Shown: positions 25,190 through 34,431, counted from the stretch's first letter. The stretch: DNA of 64,000 nt from Chloroflexota bacterium (GCA_020850535.1 JADZEM010000174.1:1-64000); one strand, 5' to 3'. A program made the numbers and translations. Notes: generated by a model from the letters alone, not told the origin.

Positions 25190-26389
25190 ATGACTGCCCA
25201 CCAGACGACTCCCACTCCTCTGGCCGAGTCGGCTTCGCTCGCTGAGCGGCGCGCGGCCCTGCTGGCGGCCGTTCAGGCCCTTGCCGCCGAGTTCGCCCAG
25301 GATCGCCAGCAGCGCCAGCGCCGGCGCGAGCTTGACCCGGCCGATGTCGACCGCCTTCGCGCGGCCGCCTACACGCTGACCGCCGTGCCAGTCGAGCAGG
25401 GCGGCCTCTGGGACACGCTGGCGGGATCGGCCCGCCCGGTGGCCGCCGTCCTGCGGGCGCTGGCGCACGGCGACTCGTCCCTGGCCCTGGTCTCGGCGAT
25501 GCACCCCTCCATTCTCTCGCCCTGGCTCGCCTCGACCAGCATCGCGGACGGCGACGAGGAATGGCAGGCGCAGCGAAGCTGGATCTTCCAGACCGTCAAG
25601 GATGGCGACCTCTGGGGCACTATCACCTCGGAGCCGGGCAGCGGCGGCGATCCTGGGAAGACCAAAGCCGTCGCCGTCCGCGACGATGGCCCGACGGGCT
25701 GGCGGCTCACGGGCGTCAAGCATTTCGGCAGCGGCATGGGCATCATGTCGTACATGGTGACGACGGCCATTCCGGAGGGCGAGACGGCTCCGGCCACCTT
25801 CTTCCTGAGGATGAAGGGCGTCCCCTGGGACGGCTCGCAGGGCGCGACCCTGACAGCACCCTGGGACGGCCACGGGATGGTCGCCACCCAGAGCCACGGC
25901 ATGCGGTACGACAGCTTTCCGGCCACGCGGCAGGCCTGGAAGGGCACGCGCGATGCCATCGCCTCGCCGGCCGGGGCCTTCGACAACTTCGTGTTCACGG
26001 CGGTGATCGTCGGGATCGTCGAGGTCGCCTTCGAGACGGCCCGCGCGTCGCTGGCGAAGAAGGCGGGCGCCCTGCGCGCCTACGAGCGGGTGGAATGGTC
26101 GCGCGCGGAGCTGGACGAGTGGACGATCCTCCAGGCGTTCGAGGGGATGACCCGCGCGATGGAGACGAAGGCCCGCCCGAACCGCGACATCCTGAAAGGC
26201 AAGACGGTCATTGCCGAGCTGGCAGAGTCGGCGCTGGGCCGGCTGTCGAAAGTGATCGGCGGCGGGACGTTCGCGCGGTACTCGCCCTTCGGCTACTGGA
26301 ACGAGGATGTCCGCGCGCTCGGGTTCCTGCGTCCGCCCTGGGGGTTCGCCTTCGACCGCCTGTTCGACGGCTCGCTGCCGACGGGATAG
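25190..26389 (+). CDS. Acyl-CoA dehydrogenase-like flavoprotein
   Basis: A 399-residue protein of the acyl-CoA dehydrogenase fold. The N-terminal helical part has LDPADVDRLRAAAYTLTAVPVEQGGLWD; the middle beta-domain contains LWGTITSEPGSGGDPGKTKAVAV, like the TEPGSGSD flavin motif, and GWRLTGVKHFGSGMG. The C-terminal four-helix bundle is shorter in recognisable motifs and the catalytic Glu position is not obvious, so it could be a monooxygenase-type member (DszC/HpaB-like fold) rather than a true dehydrogenase. ATG at 25190 follows GAGGAG; an upstream ATG at 25133 would place the operator dyad inside the message. Confidence 0.75.
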   Translation: MTAHQTTPTPLAESASLAERRAALLAAVQALAAEFAQDRQQRQRRRELDPADVDRLRAAAYTLTAVPVEQGGLWDTLAGSARPVAAVLRALAHGDSSLALVSAMHPSILSPWLASTSIADGDEEWQAQRSWIFQTVKDGDLWGTITSEPGSGGDPGKTKAVAVRDDGPTGWRLTGVKHFGSGMGIMSYMVTTAIPEGETAPATFFLRMKGVPWDGSQGATLTAPWDGHGMVATQSHGMRYDSFPATRQAWKGTRDAIASPAGAFDNFVFTAVIVGIVEVAFETARASLAKKAGALRAYERVEWSRAELDEWTILQAFEGMTRAMETKARPNRDILKGKTVIAELAESALGRLSKVIGGGTFARYSPFGYWNEDVRALGFLRPPWGFAFDRLFDGSLPTG

Positions 26390-26459
26390 GGACGGCCGGG
26401 ACGCCCCCTCGTCGGCTGAAGCGCTCGCCCACACGCCCTGTGGGGCGAGCGGGGCGCCT

Positions 26460-27647
26460 TCAGCGCGTCTGCAGGAAGTGCAGCAGCATCGCACGGTCCT
26501 CGCGCGACAGTTTCGTGTACCGGTCCGAGGCCAACGCCGCCTCGCCACGGTGCGCCCCGATGGCCGCCTCGATGCTTCGCGCGCGGCCGTCGTGCAGAAA
26601 GCGCTCCCGCTCGCGGAGGCCCCAGAGCGGCGTGGTGCGCCAGTCTCGACCGCCCGCCTGCCCCTGCACGATGCCGTCGTTGAGCGGCGCGCCCATGTCG
26701 TGCAGCAGCAGGTCGGAGTAGAGGCGGACCTCGCCGTTCGGCGTCGAGAGCGACGGCGTGTGGCAGCTCGCGCAGCCGACCTGCGCGAACAACGCCTCGC
26801 CGGTGGGGTGCGCCGGCGAGGTCGGCGCGGGCAGCGATGCGACGAATGCGGTCAAGGCCGCCACGTCCGCACCGTCCATCTCGGGTGACCCCGCCCCGTT
26901 GCCCGTGCTGGCGGAACAGGTATCGATCTGACCGTTCGGGGGCAGGAGATCGACGGAGGCGAGCGGGCTGGTGATGCCATGCTCGTTGCGGAGGGCGTCC
27001 GCCGAGAACTGCTCCAGCGTGGCCGTGTCCGCCTTCCAACCGAACCGCCCGACGCGCTGCCGGCCGCCGGCATCTATCACCAGATGCGGCCGGCCGTGGG
27101 TACCATCCTCGCGCGCAATGGCTCCGGCCAGGATGACCTCGTCCGGGATCTGGTCGATCAGCCCGAGGCCGAACAGGCCCGGCGTGTTGCGCTCGACGGC
27201 AAGCGCGGCCTCGGCCGGGACGCCGGGCGTCAGCGAGCAGGATGCGCCCAGCTCCGAGATCGCGTGGGCCCGGGCAATCGGACCGCCGCGCTCCAGCAGC
27301 GGATCGAACGTGCCGCCCGTCTGCCGCCCGACGCGGGTGACCACCGCCAGGCCGCCGCGCCCCATCCCGCCCGTGCGCGGGGTCAGGTGGCAGCCGGCAC
27401 ACGACGTCTCGTTGTAGAGGGGGCCAAGCCCCTGCTCGGGCGTCAGCTCGGCGGTGAAGAGTATGCGCCCCCGCGCGACGACCTCCGGGGCCGGTGCAGG
27501 CGCCGGCGGAGCGTCCTGGGCGGCGGCCGGCGCTGCCGACAGCCACGCAACAGCGGCCAGGACGCCGATCACCATGATGGTCGCCAGCGCACGCCCACGG
27601 CGTGCCCGGGCAAGCGCCCACTGCGGCCCCCACGCCGCTTGCGTCAT
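26460..27647 (-). CDS. Di-heme c-type cytochrome (DHOR/DUF1111, putative thiol oxidase/peroxidase)
   Basis: A 395-residue exported protein. The N-terminal signal helix (ALATIMVIGVLAAVAWLSAAPAAAQ) is followed by an Ala/Pro linker, then two haem-binding sites: ETSCAGCHLTPRTGGMG and QVGCASCHTPSLSTPNG. The region PGLFGLGLIDQIPDEVILA and GRFGWKADTATLEQFSADALRNEHGI are hallmarks of the di-heme oxidoreductase family, and the C-terminus TTPLWGLRERERFLHDGRARSIEAAI is the MauG-like end. It acts outside the membrane. It is the last gene of a five-gene minus-strand set behind the flavin monooxygenase. The exact redox partner is unknown. Confidence 0.85.
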   Translation of the reverse strand: MTQAAWGPQWALARARRGRALATIMVIGVLAAVAWLSAAPAAAQDAPPAPAPAPEVVARGRILFTAELTPEQGLGPLYNETSCAGCHLTPRTGGMGRGGLAVVTRVGRQTGGTFDPLLERGGPIARAHAISELGASCSLTPGVPAEAALAVERNTPGLFGLGLIDQIPDEVILAGAIAREDGTHGRPHLVIDAGGRQRVGRFGWKADTATLEQFSADALRNEHGITSPLASVDLLPPNGQIDTCSASTGNGAGSPEMDGADVAALTAFVASLPAPTSPAHPTGEALFAQVGCASCHTPSLSTPNGEVRLYSDLLLHDMGAPLNDGIVQGQAGGRDWRTTPLWGLRERERFLHDGRARSIEAAIGAHRGEAALASDRYTKLSREDRAMLLHFLQTR

Positions 27648-27697
27648 CGTGCATCCGCCGAGATCACTGGACCGACCTCCTGCGAGGTTCGAGGCCG

Positions 27698-28753
27698 TCA
27701 GCCGGCCCCGAATGCTCCTGCATGATGCTCCACGCGCGCACTCGCTCGCACGGCAGCATCCGTGACCTCCGTACCAGGGAAGCGCGGCATCACCTCGGCT
27801 GCGAAGATCTCCAGGGACTGCCGCAACAGCGGCCCCGGCAGATACCCAAAGAAGGCCGGCAGCAGGTTCAGGTACTGCATGCCCAGCCGCGCGTGCAGGC
27901 CTGCGATCCGCGCAGCGACCGTCTCCGGACCGCCGACAATGGCGACCTCGGCCATGAACCGCTCTGGCTCCAGCTCTTCCTCGGCGATGACCCGCCGTGA
28001 CCGCGCTATCCCGACCTGGCGGAGCTTCGCCGTCAGATCGAGGATCGTCGGCCAGACCTCGCGGCGGGCCTGCTCGTCGCTGGCGCTGACGTAGACGAAG
28101 CGCCCCACCGGCACGGTTGCGATGTCGCCGCCGGCCTCCGCGAAGAGGATCATGGCGCGTTCGACCGTCGTCAGCGACTGGATGCCGTGCTGAATCAGCC
28201 GGTGGCCGGCCGTCGCCGCCCACCGCACTGACTCATCTGTGTACGCGCCGACGTAGATCGGCGGGGTCGGCTGCTGGACCGGCTTCGGCTCGACGGGGAA
28301 CACCTCGCCATGCAGCTCGACGGTGTCCTCGGTCCAGCAGCGCCGCATGAAGTCGAGCGTGTCCCGAAACGCCTGGGTGTTGTCCGCCAGATCGACCCCG
28401 AACGCCTCGAAGTAGCGCCCGTTGTTGCCCCGCGAGATGCCCACGTCGATACGTCCGCCGGACAGCACGTCCAGCGATGCCAGCTCCTCGGCCAGCCGCA
28501 ACGGATGGTGCAGCGGCGCGAGCAGCACCGAGAACCCGATGCGGATCCGTGAGGTGGCCGCCGAGAGCGCCCCGGCCAGGATCAATGGTGAGAGGCAGAG
28601 GCGGCCCCGTCCCGCCTCCGGCCGATTGAAGTGCTCCTCGTTGATCCAGAGCCCGGCGTACCCGAGCGCGTCGGCGAGGCGGGCAAGATCGAGGAGATCG
28701 CGCGGATCGCCAGACTCCAGCCCGCCGCCGCACCCAGACAGTCCAAACTGCAT
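27698..28753 (-). CDS. Luciferase-like (LLM) flavin monooxygenase
   Basis: A 351-residue TIM-barrel flavin-dependent oxidoreductase of the bacterial luciferase family: LADALGYAGLWINEEHFN, IRIGFSVLLAPLHHPLRLAEELASLDVLSGGRIDVGISRGN and PPIYVGAYTDESVRWAATAGHRLI. The HHPLRLAEE element is typical of FMN-using members. ATG at 28753 has AGGTG upstream. It sits between the ABC binding protein (58 bases) and the di-heme cytochrome (50 bases) in the same orientation, so it is probably co-transcribed and may oxidise the compound imported by the ABC system. Confidence 0.87.
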   Translation of the reverse strand: MQFGLSGCGGGLESGDPRDLLDLARLADALGYAGLWINEEHFNRPEAGRGRLCLSPLILAGALSAATSRIRIGFSVLLAPLHHPLRLAEELASLDVLSGGRIDVGISRGNNGRYFEAFGVDLADNTQAFRDTLDFMRRCWTEDTVELHGEVFPVEPKPVQQPTPPIYVGAYTDESVRWAATAGHRLIQHGIQSLTTVERAMILFAEAGGDIATVPVGRFVYVSASDEQARREVWPTILDLTAKLRQVGIARSRRVIAEEELEPERFMAEVAIVGGPETVAARIAGLHARLGMQYLNLLPAFFGYLPGPLLRQSLEIFAAEVMPRFPGTEVTDAAVRASARVEHHAGAFGAG

Positions 28754-28811
28754 CAGCGCACCTGATCCGTGTCGGCCGCCCGGCCGGTCTCTCGTGGAGT
28801 CGCCGCCGCGC

Positions 28812-29888
28812 TCACAACTGACCGCTCAGGATGTCCGTCACCTGGGCATCGGTCAGCTCGGTCCTGAAGATGTCGCGGTAGAACGCCTTGACCTCTTTCG
28901 GCAGATCGACGCCGGGCAGGCGGTCGCCGTGGATCTTGCTGGCAGCCCACAGCACCGTCATCGGCTGCTCGGTGGTGCGGTTCCCCCAGGTGTGGGCCGC
29001 GATGGGAGCGGTGTACACGCGCCGATCCTTCACCGCCTGGACCGGTGCGAGGCGGGCATCGTTGAACACGCCCTGCGCGTCGGCCGGCGAGTTGACGAGG
29101 ATCACCTGCGGATCCCAGCGCAGCAACTGCTCGATGGTGAACGTCAGGCTCTCCGCCTTCATGTCCTCACGCGTCACGCTGCGTCCGCCGGCCGTCTCGA
29201 TCCACCACTCGGCGATCGCGTGGGGCTGGGTCAGCGTGGCCGGCGTGAAGTAGAGGACGCGCGGGCGCTGGTCGGCAGGGATGGCCGACGTCTCGCGGTG
29301 GACCCGCCCGACAACCTCGTCAAAGGTCTTGACGTACGCCTCGGCCCGCGCCCGCTCGTCAAAGATCTGCCCCATCAGGGTCATCACCTGCTTGACGTCC
29401 TCGGGGTCTCGCCACTGGAGCAGCACGACGCGCAGGCCAGCCTTCTCAAGGGGCTCCACCCGCGGCGGGTCCATGGTGAACACCACGTCAGGCTCGGCCT
29501 TCAGGATCTCTTCGACGTTCGGATCGTTGTTCGAGGCCTGCATCATCGGCTTCTCGTTGATGCCCGGCGCGAAGAGGCTGTGGTAGCGATAGCGCGGCGT
29601 CCGCGCGAACTGGGGCAGGCCGTTGACGATGGTGTCGCCCTTGCCCACGGCGAAGATGAAGCTGTTGATCACCGGCACCGAGCCGACGGTCACGACCCGC
29701 TTGATCTGGGCCGGCAGGCTGACCGACCGGTTGCCCATGTCGGTGACGGTGCGCTTCGACGCGCCGGGCGCTGCCTGCGGGGCGATCGACGAGCAGCCGG
29801 CGACGAGCACGGCGATCAGCGACACCAGCAGCGTGAGCGCGGCGCGGGCCGGCCGTCGGGCCGCGAACGGACGGTGGATCGAGAACAT
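28812..29888 (-). CDS. ABC substrate-binding lipoprotein (iron-siderophore/corrinoid type, BtuF/FepB family)
   Basis: A 358-residue lipoprotein: signal helix LTLLVSLIAVLVAGC with lipobox VAGC, then a periplasmic-binding fold of the helical-backbone (TroA/BtuF) type: RVVTVGSVPVINSFIFAVGKGDTIV, NVEEILKAEPDVVFT, AGLRVVLLQWRDPEDVKQVMTLMGQIF, DPQVILVNSPAD. ATG at 29888 has AGGAGGAG upstream; the longer frame overlaps the ATPase gene. It captures the ligand outside the membrane for the FecCD permease and ATPase just upstream. The ligand (ferric chelate, cobalamin or another metallophore) cannot be read. Confidence 0.88.
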   Translation of the reverse strand: MFSIHRPFAARRPARAALTLLVSLIAVLVAGCSSIAPQAAPGASKRTVTDMGNRSVSLPAQIKRVVTVGSVPVINSFIFAVGKGDTIVNGLPQFARTPRYRYHSLFAPGINEKPMMQASNNDPNVEEILKAEPDVVFTMDPPRVEPLEKAGLRVVLLQWRDPEDVKQVMTLMGQIFDERARAEAYVKTFDEVVGRVHRETSAIPADQRPRVLYFTPATLTQPHAIAEWWIETAGGRSVTREDMKAESLTFTIEQLLRWDPQVILVNSPADAQGVFNDARLAPVQAVKDRRVYTAPIAAHTWGNRTTEQPMTVLWAASKIHGDRLPGVDLPKEVKAFYRDIFRTELTDAQVTDILSGQL

Positions 29889-29941
29889 CGGCAGCTCCTC
29901 CTGCGAGCACCGATGCCCGGTGCCTCGCGCTGGTGCGCTGG

Positions 29942-30739
29942 TCATGCCAGCATCGGTACGCAGACCTTGACGGTGGCCGGCTCGTGCTCCTCGATGGCCG
30001 CCGCCACCACGCGCACATCCACGCCGTAGAGCGCGCTGAGGCTGGCGCCCGAGATGACCTCGTCGGGTGGACCCAGCGCGGCGATGCGGCCCTCCTTCAT
30101 CAGGGCTACCTGATGGGCGCACTCGAAGGCGTGACTCGGAACGTGCGAGGTCATCACGACGGTGTGGCCAGCCGCCGCCAACCCCTTGACCAGCCGAAGC
30201 ATGCGGACCTGATTGCCGTAGTCCAGGCTGGCCGTTGGCTCGTCCATGACCAGGATCGAGGCTTCCTGCGCCAGCGCCCTGGCGATCAGCGCCAACTGGC
30301 GCTCGCCGCCGCTGACCTGGGTACAGGGCCGGGTCGCAAGGTGCCCGATCCCGACGCGCTCCAGCGCAGCCTGGGCGACCTGCCGGTCGTGGGCGGTAGG
30401 GGTCTGCATGAAGCCGAGGTGCGGGCTGCGCCCCATCACCACGATGTCCAGCAGGCTGAACGGGAAGACCGTGCTGCTGGCCTGCGGGACGTAGGCCACA
30501 TGCCGGGCCAGCTCCTTCGCCGTCATGCTGGCGGTGTCACGCCCGCCGATGCTGATGGCGCCGTTGGACGGTTTCGCCAGCCGCACCAGGCAGCGCAACA
30601 GCGTGGTCTTGCCGGTCCCGTTTGGGCCGAGCAGGCAGAGCACCTCGCCCGCGCCCACCCCGAACCCGACGCCGTGCAGCGTCGGCGGCCGGCCGGGATA
30701 GGCGAAGGACAGCCCGTCCACCTGGAGCAGCACACTCAC
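29942..30739 (-). CDS. ABC transporter ATP-binding protein (FecE/BtuD type)
   Basis: The 265-residue ATPase drives the importer. Walker A is GPNGTGKTT (38-46), the Q-loop is in AYVPQASSTVFPFSLLDIVVMGR, the signature is VSGGERQLALIARALAQ and Walker B is ILVMDEPTASLD. The VVMGRSPHLGFM segment is typical of iron-chelate/cobalamin ATPases. It is read directly after the permease with a 10-base gap and before the binding protein. Confidence 0.93.
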   Translation of the reverse strand: MSVLLQVDGLSFAYPGRPPTLHGVGFGVGAGEVLCLLGPNGTGKTTLLRCLVRLAKPSNGAISIGGRDTASMTAKELARHVAYVPQASSTVFPFSLLDIVVMGRSPHLGFMQTPTAHDRQVAQAALERVGIGHLATRPCTQVSGGERQLALIARALAQEASILVMDEPTASLDYGNQVRMLRLVKGLAAAGHTVVMTSHVPSHAFECAHQVALMKEGRIAALGPPDEVISGASLSALYGVDVRVVAAAIEEHEPATVKVCVPMLA

Positions 30740-30749
30740 GGCCGCCCGC

Positions 30750-31769
30750 CTACACCTTCGCCGTCCGGGCGAGCAGCACGATGAAGAACGGCGCGCCGAT
30801 CAGGGCCGTCAGGATGCCGAGCGGGATCTCCAGCGGCCCGGCGCTTCGCCCGATGTTGTCCACCAGCAGCAAGAAGCCGCCGCCCATCAGGATCGAGGCC
30901 GGCAGCAGCACCGGGAAGTTCGGGCCGACCACCATCCTTGCCATGTGCGGCACCAGCAGCCCGACCCAGCCGATGATGCCGCCGATGCTCACGACGGTGG
31001 CCGTCATCAGCGTCGCGCTGACGATGACGATGGCCCACACGCGCGAACGGTCGATCCCGAGCGCCGTCGCCTCGTCACTGCCGAGCGCCAGCACCTGCAC
31101 CTGCCAGCGCACGGCGTACAACAGGCCGCAGGAGAGCGCAACCGGCCAGACCGCGAACAGCACGTCCCGCATGCTGACCCGGGACAACCCGCCCATCAGC
31201 CAGAAGGTGATGGTGGGCAGCGTGTCGACCGGGTTCGCAAGGTACTGCAGGATCGAGATCAACGCCTGGAACAGCGCCGAGATCACCAGCCCGCCGAGCA
31301 CCAGCACGACGGTGGAGCCAGCGCCGACCCAGCGTCCGATCAGCAACGCCAGACCCGTTGCGACGATGGCGAACACGAAGGCCGATCCCTGCACGGCCAG
31401 CCAGGGCAGCTGCAGAACGATCGCCAGCGCCGCCCCGAAGCCGGCCCCGGCCGAGACGCCGAGGATCGCTGGCGAGACCAGCGGGTTGGTGAAGACGTTC
31501 TGATACGCCGCGCCGGAGGCCGCCAGGGCCGCGCCAATCAGCAGGGCGGCCAGGATGCGGGGCAGCCTGACCTGCAGCACGACCGTCTCCATCGTGTCGG
31601 TCCAGGTCCGCGGCAGCGATACCAGCTGCGAGCCGAGAATGCCGAGCACGGTATCGACCGGGATCGGGTAACGGCCGAGCGGGAACGACACGAGGAAGAG
31701 CGCGACGACGCCGACCAGGAGCGCGGCGAGGCGCAGACCGGGGGCGGCGGCAGAGGACGAGGACTGCAT
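30750..31769 (-). CDS. FecCD-family ABC permease
   Basis: The 339-residue permease has about ten membrane helices and the FecCD marks LPRILAALLIGAALAASGAAYQNVFTNPLVSPAILGVSAGAGFGAALAI and GFIGLL-like IGGIIGWVGLLVPHMARMVVG (given here in parts; helices 3-4 and 8). It forms the channel for the ATPase and lipoprotein that follow. It is the first gene of the five-gene minus-strand operon; its upstream region carries two operator dyads and a TATACT -10 box. Confidence 0.93.
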   Translation of the reverse strand: MQSSSSAAAPGLRLAALLVGVVALFLVSFPLGRYPIPVDTVLGILGSQLVSLPRTWTDTMETVVLQVRLPRILAALLIGAALAASGAAYQNVFTNPLVSPAILGVSAGAGFGAALAIVLQLPWLAVQGSAFVFAIVATGLALLIGRWVGAGSTVVLVLGGLVISALFQALISILQYLANPVDTLPTITFWLMGGLSRVSMRDVLFAVWPVALSCGLLYAVRWQVQVLALGSDEATALGIDRSRVWAIVIVSATLMTATVVSIGGIIGWVGLLVPHMARMVVGPNFPVLLPASILMGGGFLLLVDNIGRSAGPLEIPLGILTALIGAPFFIVLLARTAKV

Positions 31770-31806
31770 GCGAGCACACCAGGCCGGCGAGGCGAGGGAG
31801 CCGGCG

Positions 31807-31825
31807 CTATCCAGAGATTGAATAG
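31807..31825 (-). promoter_or_regulatory. Operator dyad (degenerate) CTATCCAGA-G-ATTGAATAG
   Basis: A 19-bp site with one near-consensus arm (ATTGAATAG), 38 bases upstream of the FecCD start and just downstream of the predicted transcription start from TATACT (minus strand of 31834-31839). Confidence 0.5.
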
Positions 31826-31834
31826 ATGGGCCCA

Positions 31835-31853
31835 GTATACATATATTGAATAG
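31835..31853 (-). promoter_or_regulatory. Operator dyad overlapping the FecCD -10 box
   Basis: GTATACATA-T-ATTGAATAG has one good arm and one diverged arm, with its start 28 bases from the neighbouring site. On the minus strand the diverged arm includes TATACT, a probable -10. A protein on this site would occlude the promoter of the ABC/monooxygenase operon. Confidence 0.5.
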
Positions 31854-31971
31854 TCGCGACCAGCGGGCCGGCGGCTCATGTGGGCGGCTGCCGCGGCGCG
31901 CTCACCCGGCAGCGGGCTGGGCCTTGCAGGCCGGTCGGCCCGACTTGTCGGCCAGGCAGACCGCCGCTAGA

Positions 31972-31990
31972 CTATTCGAAGAATGAGTAG
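31972..31990 (+). promoter_or_regulatory. Operator dyad CTATTCGAA-G-AATGAGTAG
   Basis: A 19-bp member of the same family, 112 bases upstream of the molybdenum hydroxylase start. The outer CTATTC/GAGTAG positions are kept with two inner substitutions. Confidence 0.5.
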
Positions 31991-32101
31991 TCAGGCCGGG
32001 CTGGGCGGCGGCTTCTGCGACCGCTTCTCCCAGCCCTGCGCTGTTGCCGGGGCAGCGCCGCTGCCGCACTGCCTGCACCCGGCGTGAGGGAGGACGCATC
32101 G

Positions 32102-34431
32102 ATGGCGACCGTGATGAAGACCAGTCGAGACGTGCGGGGCGTTGGCTTCTCGGTGCCGCGCTACGACGCGCCAGACAAAGTCGTCGGGAAGACGCGGTAC
32201 GTGAACGACGTGATCCTGCCCGGCATGCTGCACGCTCGCCTGCTCCGCAGCCCACACGCCCATGCCCGCATCACGCGCATCGACGTCAGCAAGGCGAAGG
32301 CGCTCAAGGGAGTACGGGCGGTCCTGACGGCGGCGGACATTCCGACGCTCCATCACGGCGCAAAGACGCGCGGCCACGCCATCATGGCCATTGACCGGGC
32401 GATCTTTGCCGGCCAGCCGGTGGCAGCCGTCGCCGCCGACGAGCTGGCGATCGCGGACGAGGCGCTCGACCTGATCGAGGTCGAGTACGAGGTGCTGCCG
32501 GCGGCCGTTGACCCGATCAAGTCGATGGACTGGGATGCCCCGCGCGTCGCCGACGAGGGCACCGAAGCCGACACCTCCGAAGCCCTGGCCCACTCTGGCA
32601 TCGCTGCCACCGCCACCGAGCAGGTGAAGACCGCCCCGAACGTCACCCAGACCTCGAAGCTCGGGCGGGGGATCTCGCGGCGGCGTTCGCCGAGTCCGAC
32701 GTGATCCTGGAGAAGACGTACCACGTTCCGATGGTCCACCAGGGGTACATCGAGACCCATGGCACCGTCGCGCACGTCGATCAGACCGGCCGCATCACGG
32801 TGTACGCCAGCACCCAGGGCTCCTTCAACACGCGGGCCGAGATCGCGGATGTGCTGCAGATCCCCGAGGAGATCGTCAAGGTCATCCCGATGGAGTGCGG
32901 CGGTGGCTTCGGCGCGAAGATCCGCGCGCTGACCGAGCCGATCACCGTCCTGCTCTCGCAGGTGACGCGGCGGCCGGTCAAGTACATCATGACGCGCCGC
33001 GAAGAGCTCGAGGCGGGCATGCCGGCCCCGAGCGTGACCATCAAGCTCCGGACCGGCGTCAAGCAGGACGGCACCCCGATGGCGCTGGAGGGCGAGACGG
33101 TCATCGAGGCCGGCGCGTACTCGGGGGCCGTGCTGACGATGAGTGGCGTATTCCTGGCGTCCGTCTACCAGTGGCCGACCTTCCAGGTGACCGGCTACGA
33201 GGTGCTGACGCACAAGCCGAGCATCGCGGCGTACCGCGCCCCGATGGCCCCGCAGACCGCCTATGTCATCGACTCGCACATGGACCAGATCGCGCGGCAG
33301 CTCGGGCTGGATCCGGGCCAGTACAAGCTGAAGCACCTCCAGCGCGGCGGCGACCTGATGGCGCACGGCCAGAAGTGGGCGGTCAACGGCGCCTGGGAGT
33401 GCCTCGAGCGCATGCTCGAGCACCCGTTCTGGCAGACTCGAGACGCCTGGCGTGAGAGCGGCGGCAAGAACGGCGCTGGCTACCGGGGGACCGGCGTGGC
33501 CGTTGGCGGGTGGGTGCCGGGCGCGCAGCCGTCCAGCGCCACCATGCGGCTCGATACGGACGGCACGCTGACCGTCTTCACCGGCTCGGTGGACATTGCC
33601 GGCACCAATCAGGGCCTCGCGATGATGGCTGCCGAGACCTACGGCGTCGACATCAGCAAGGTCAAGATCGTCACCGGCGACACCGACAGCTCGCCGTGGA
33701 CTGGCCTGAGCGCCGGCTCGAAGACGACCTACTCGGTCGGCAGCGCCGTGGTGGCAGCGGCGAAGGATGCCCGCACCAGGACGCTGAGTGTGGCCGCCGA
33801 CGAGCTGGAGGCGTCTCCGGACGACCTCGACATCGACGGCGACGCGGTGGTGGTCCAGGGCGTGCCGGGCAAGTCGATGACCCTCTCGGCCATCGCGAAG
33901 AAGGCGACGGCGCTGGCCTCGTCGCGCGGCCCGATCATCGGGCTGGGCGCCGCGGGCGTCTCGGAGCTGGCGCCGGCCTTCGCCGCCGAGCTGGCCCGCA
34001 TCGAGATCGACCCGGACACCGGCCAGATCACGCTGCATGACTTCGTGGTCGTGCAGGACGTCGGCAAGCTGATCAACCCGCTCGGCGCGGAGGGCCAGAT
34101 GCAGGGTGGCGCCGTGCAGAGCCTCGGCTTCGCGCTGACCGAAGGTCTGATGTACAGCGACAGCGGCCGGCTGATGAACCCGAGCCTGCTGGACTATCGC
34201 AAGCTCACGGCGGCCGACGTGCCGGACATCGAGACGATTGTGATCGAGGTGCCGGCCCCATCTGGTCCGATGGGGGCGCGCGGCGTCGGCGAGCCGCCAA
34301 TCGTGCCCGCGCTCGCGGCCATCGCCAACGCGGTCCACGACGCCACGGGTGTCCGCCTGACCACGCTGCCGCTCACGCCAGAGCGAGTGGTGCTGGGGTT
34401 GGAAGCCGCGCACCCGAACGGCTCGGCGTAG
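32102..34431 (+). pseudogene. Xanthine dehydrogenase/aldehyde oxidase molybdenum subunit, frameshifted
   Basis: Two frames together encode a normal-length (about 776 residues) molybdopterin-binding subunit of the xanthine oxidase family. The first (32102-32704) ends NVTQTSKLGRGISRRRS; the homologous sequence continues in the next frame as DLAAAFAESDVILEKTYHVPMVHQGY. One base is missing in the G run at 32667-32671. The second part has GGGFGAKI, AYRAPMAPQTAY, the cofactor motifs and the catalytic Glu in ARGVGEPP. The start is ATG 32102 with GAGGGAGGA upstream. No FAD or iron-sulphur subunit gene is nearby. A sequencing error in the homopolymer would restore the gene, so inactivation is unproven. 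Confidence 0.85.

Noticed and set aside
28422-30029. Long plus-strand ORF of 535 codons
   Set aside because: It overlaps the binding lipoprotein and monooxygenase genes on the other strand, which have complete family motifs.
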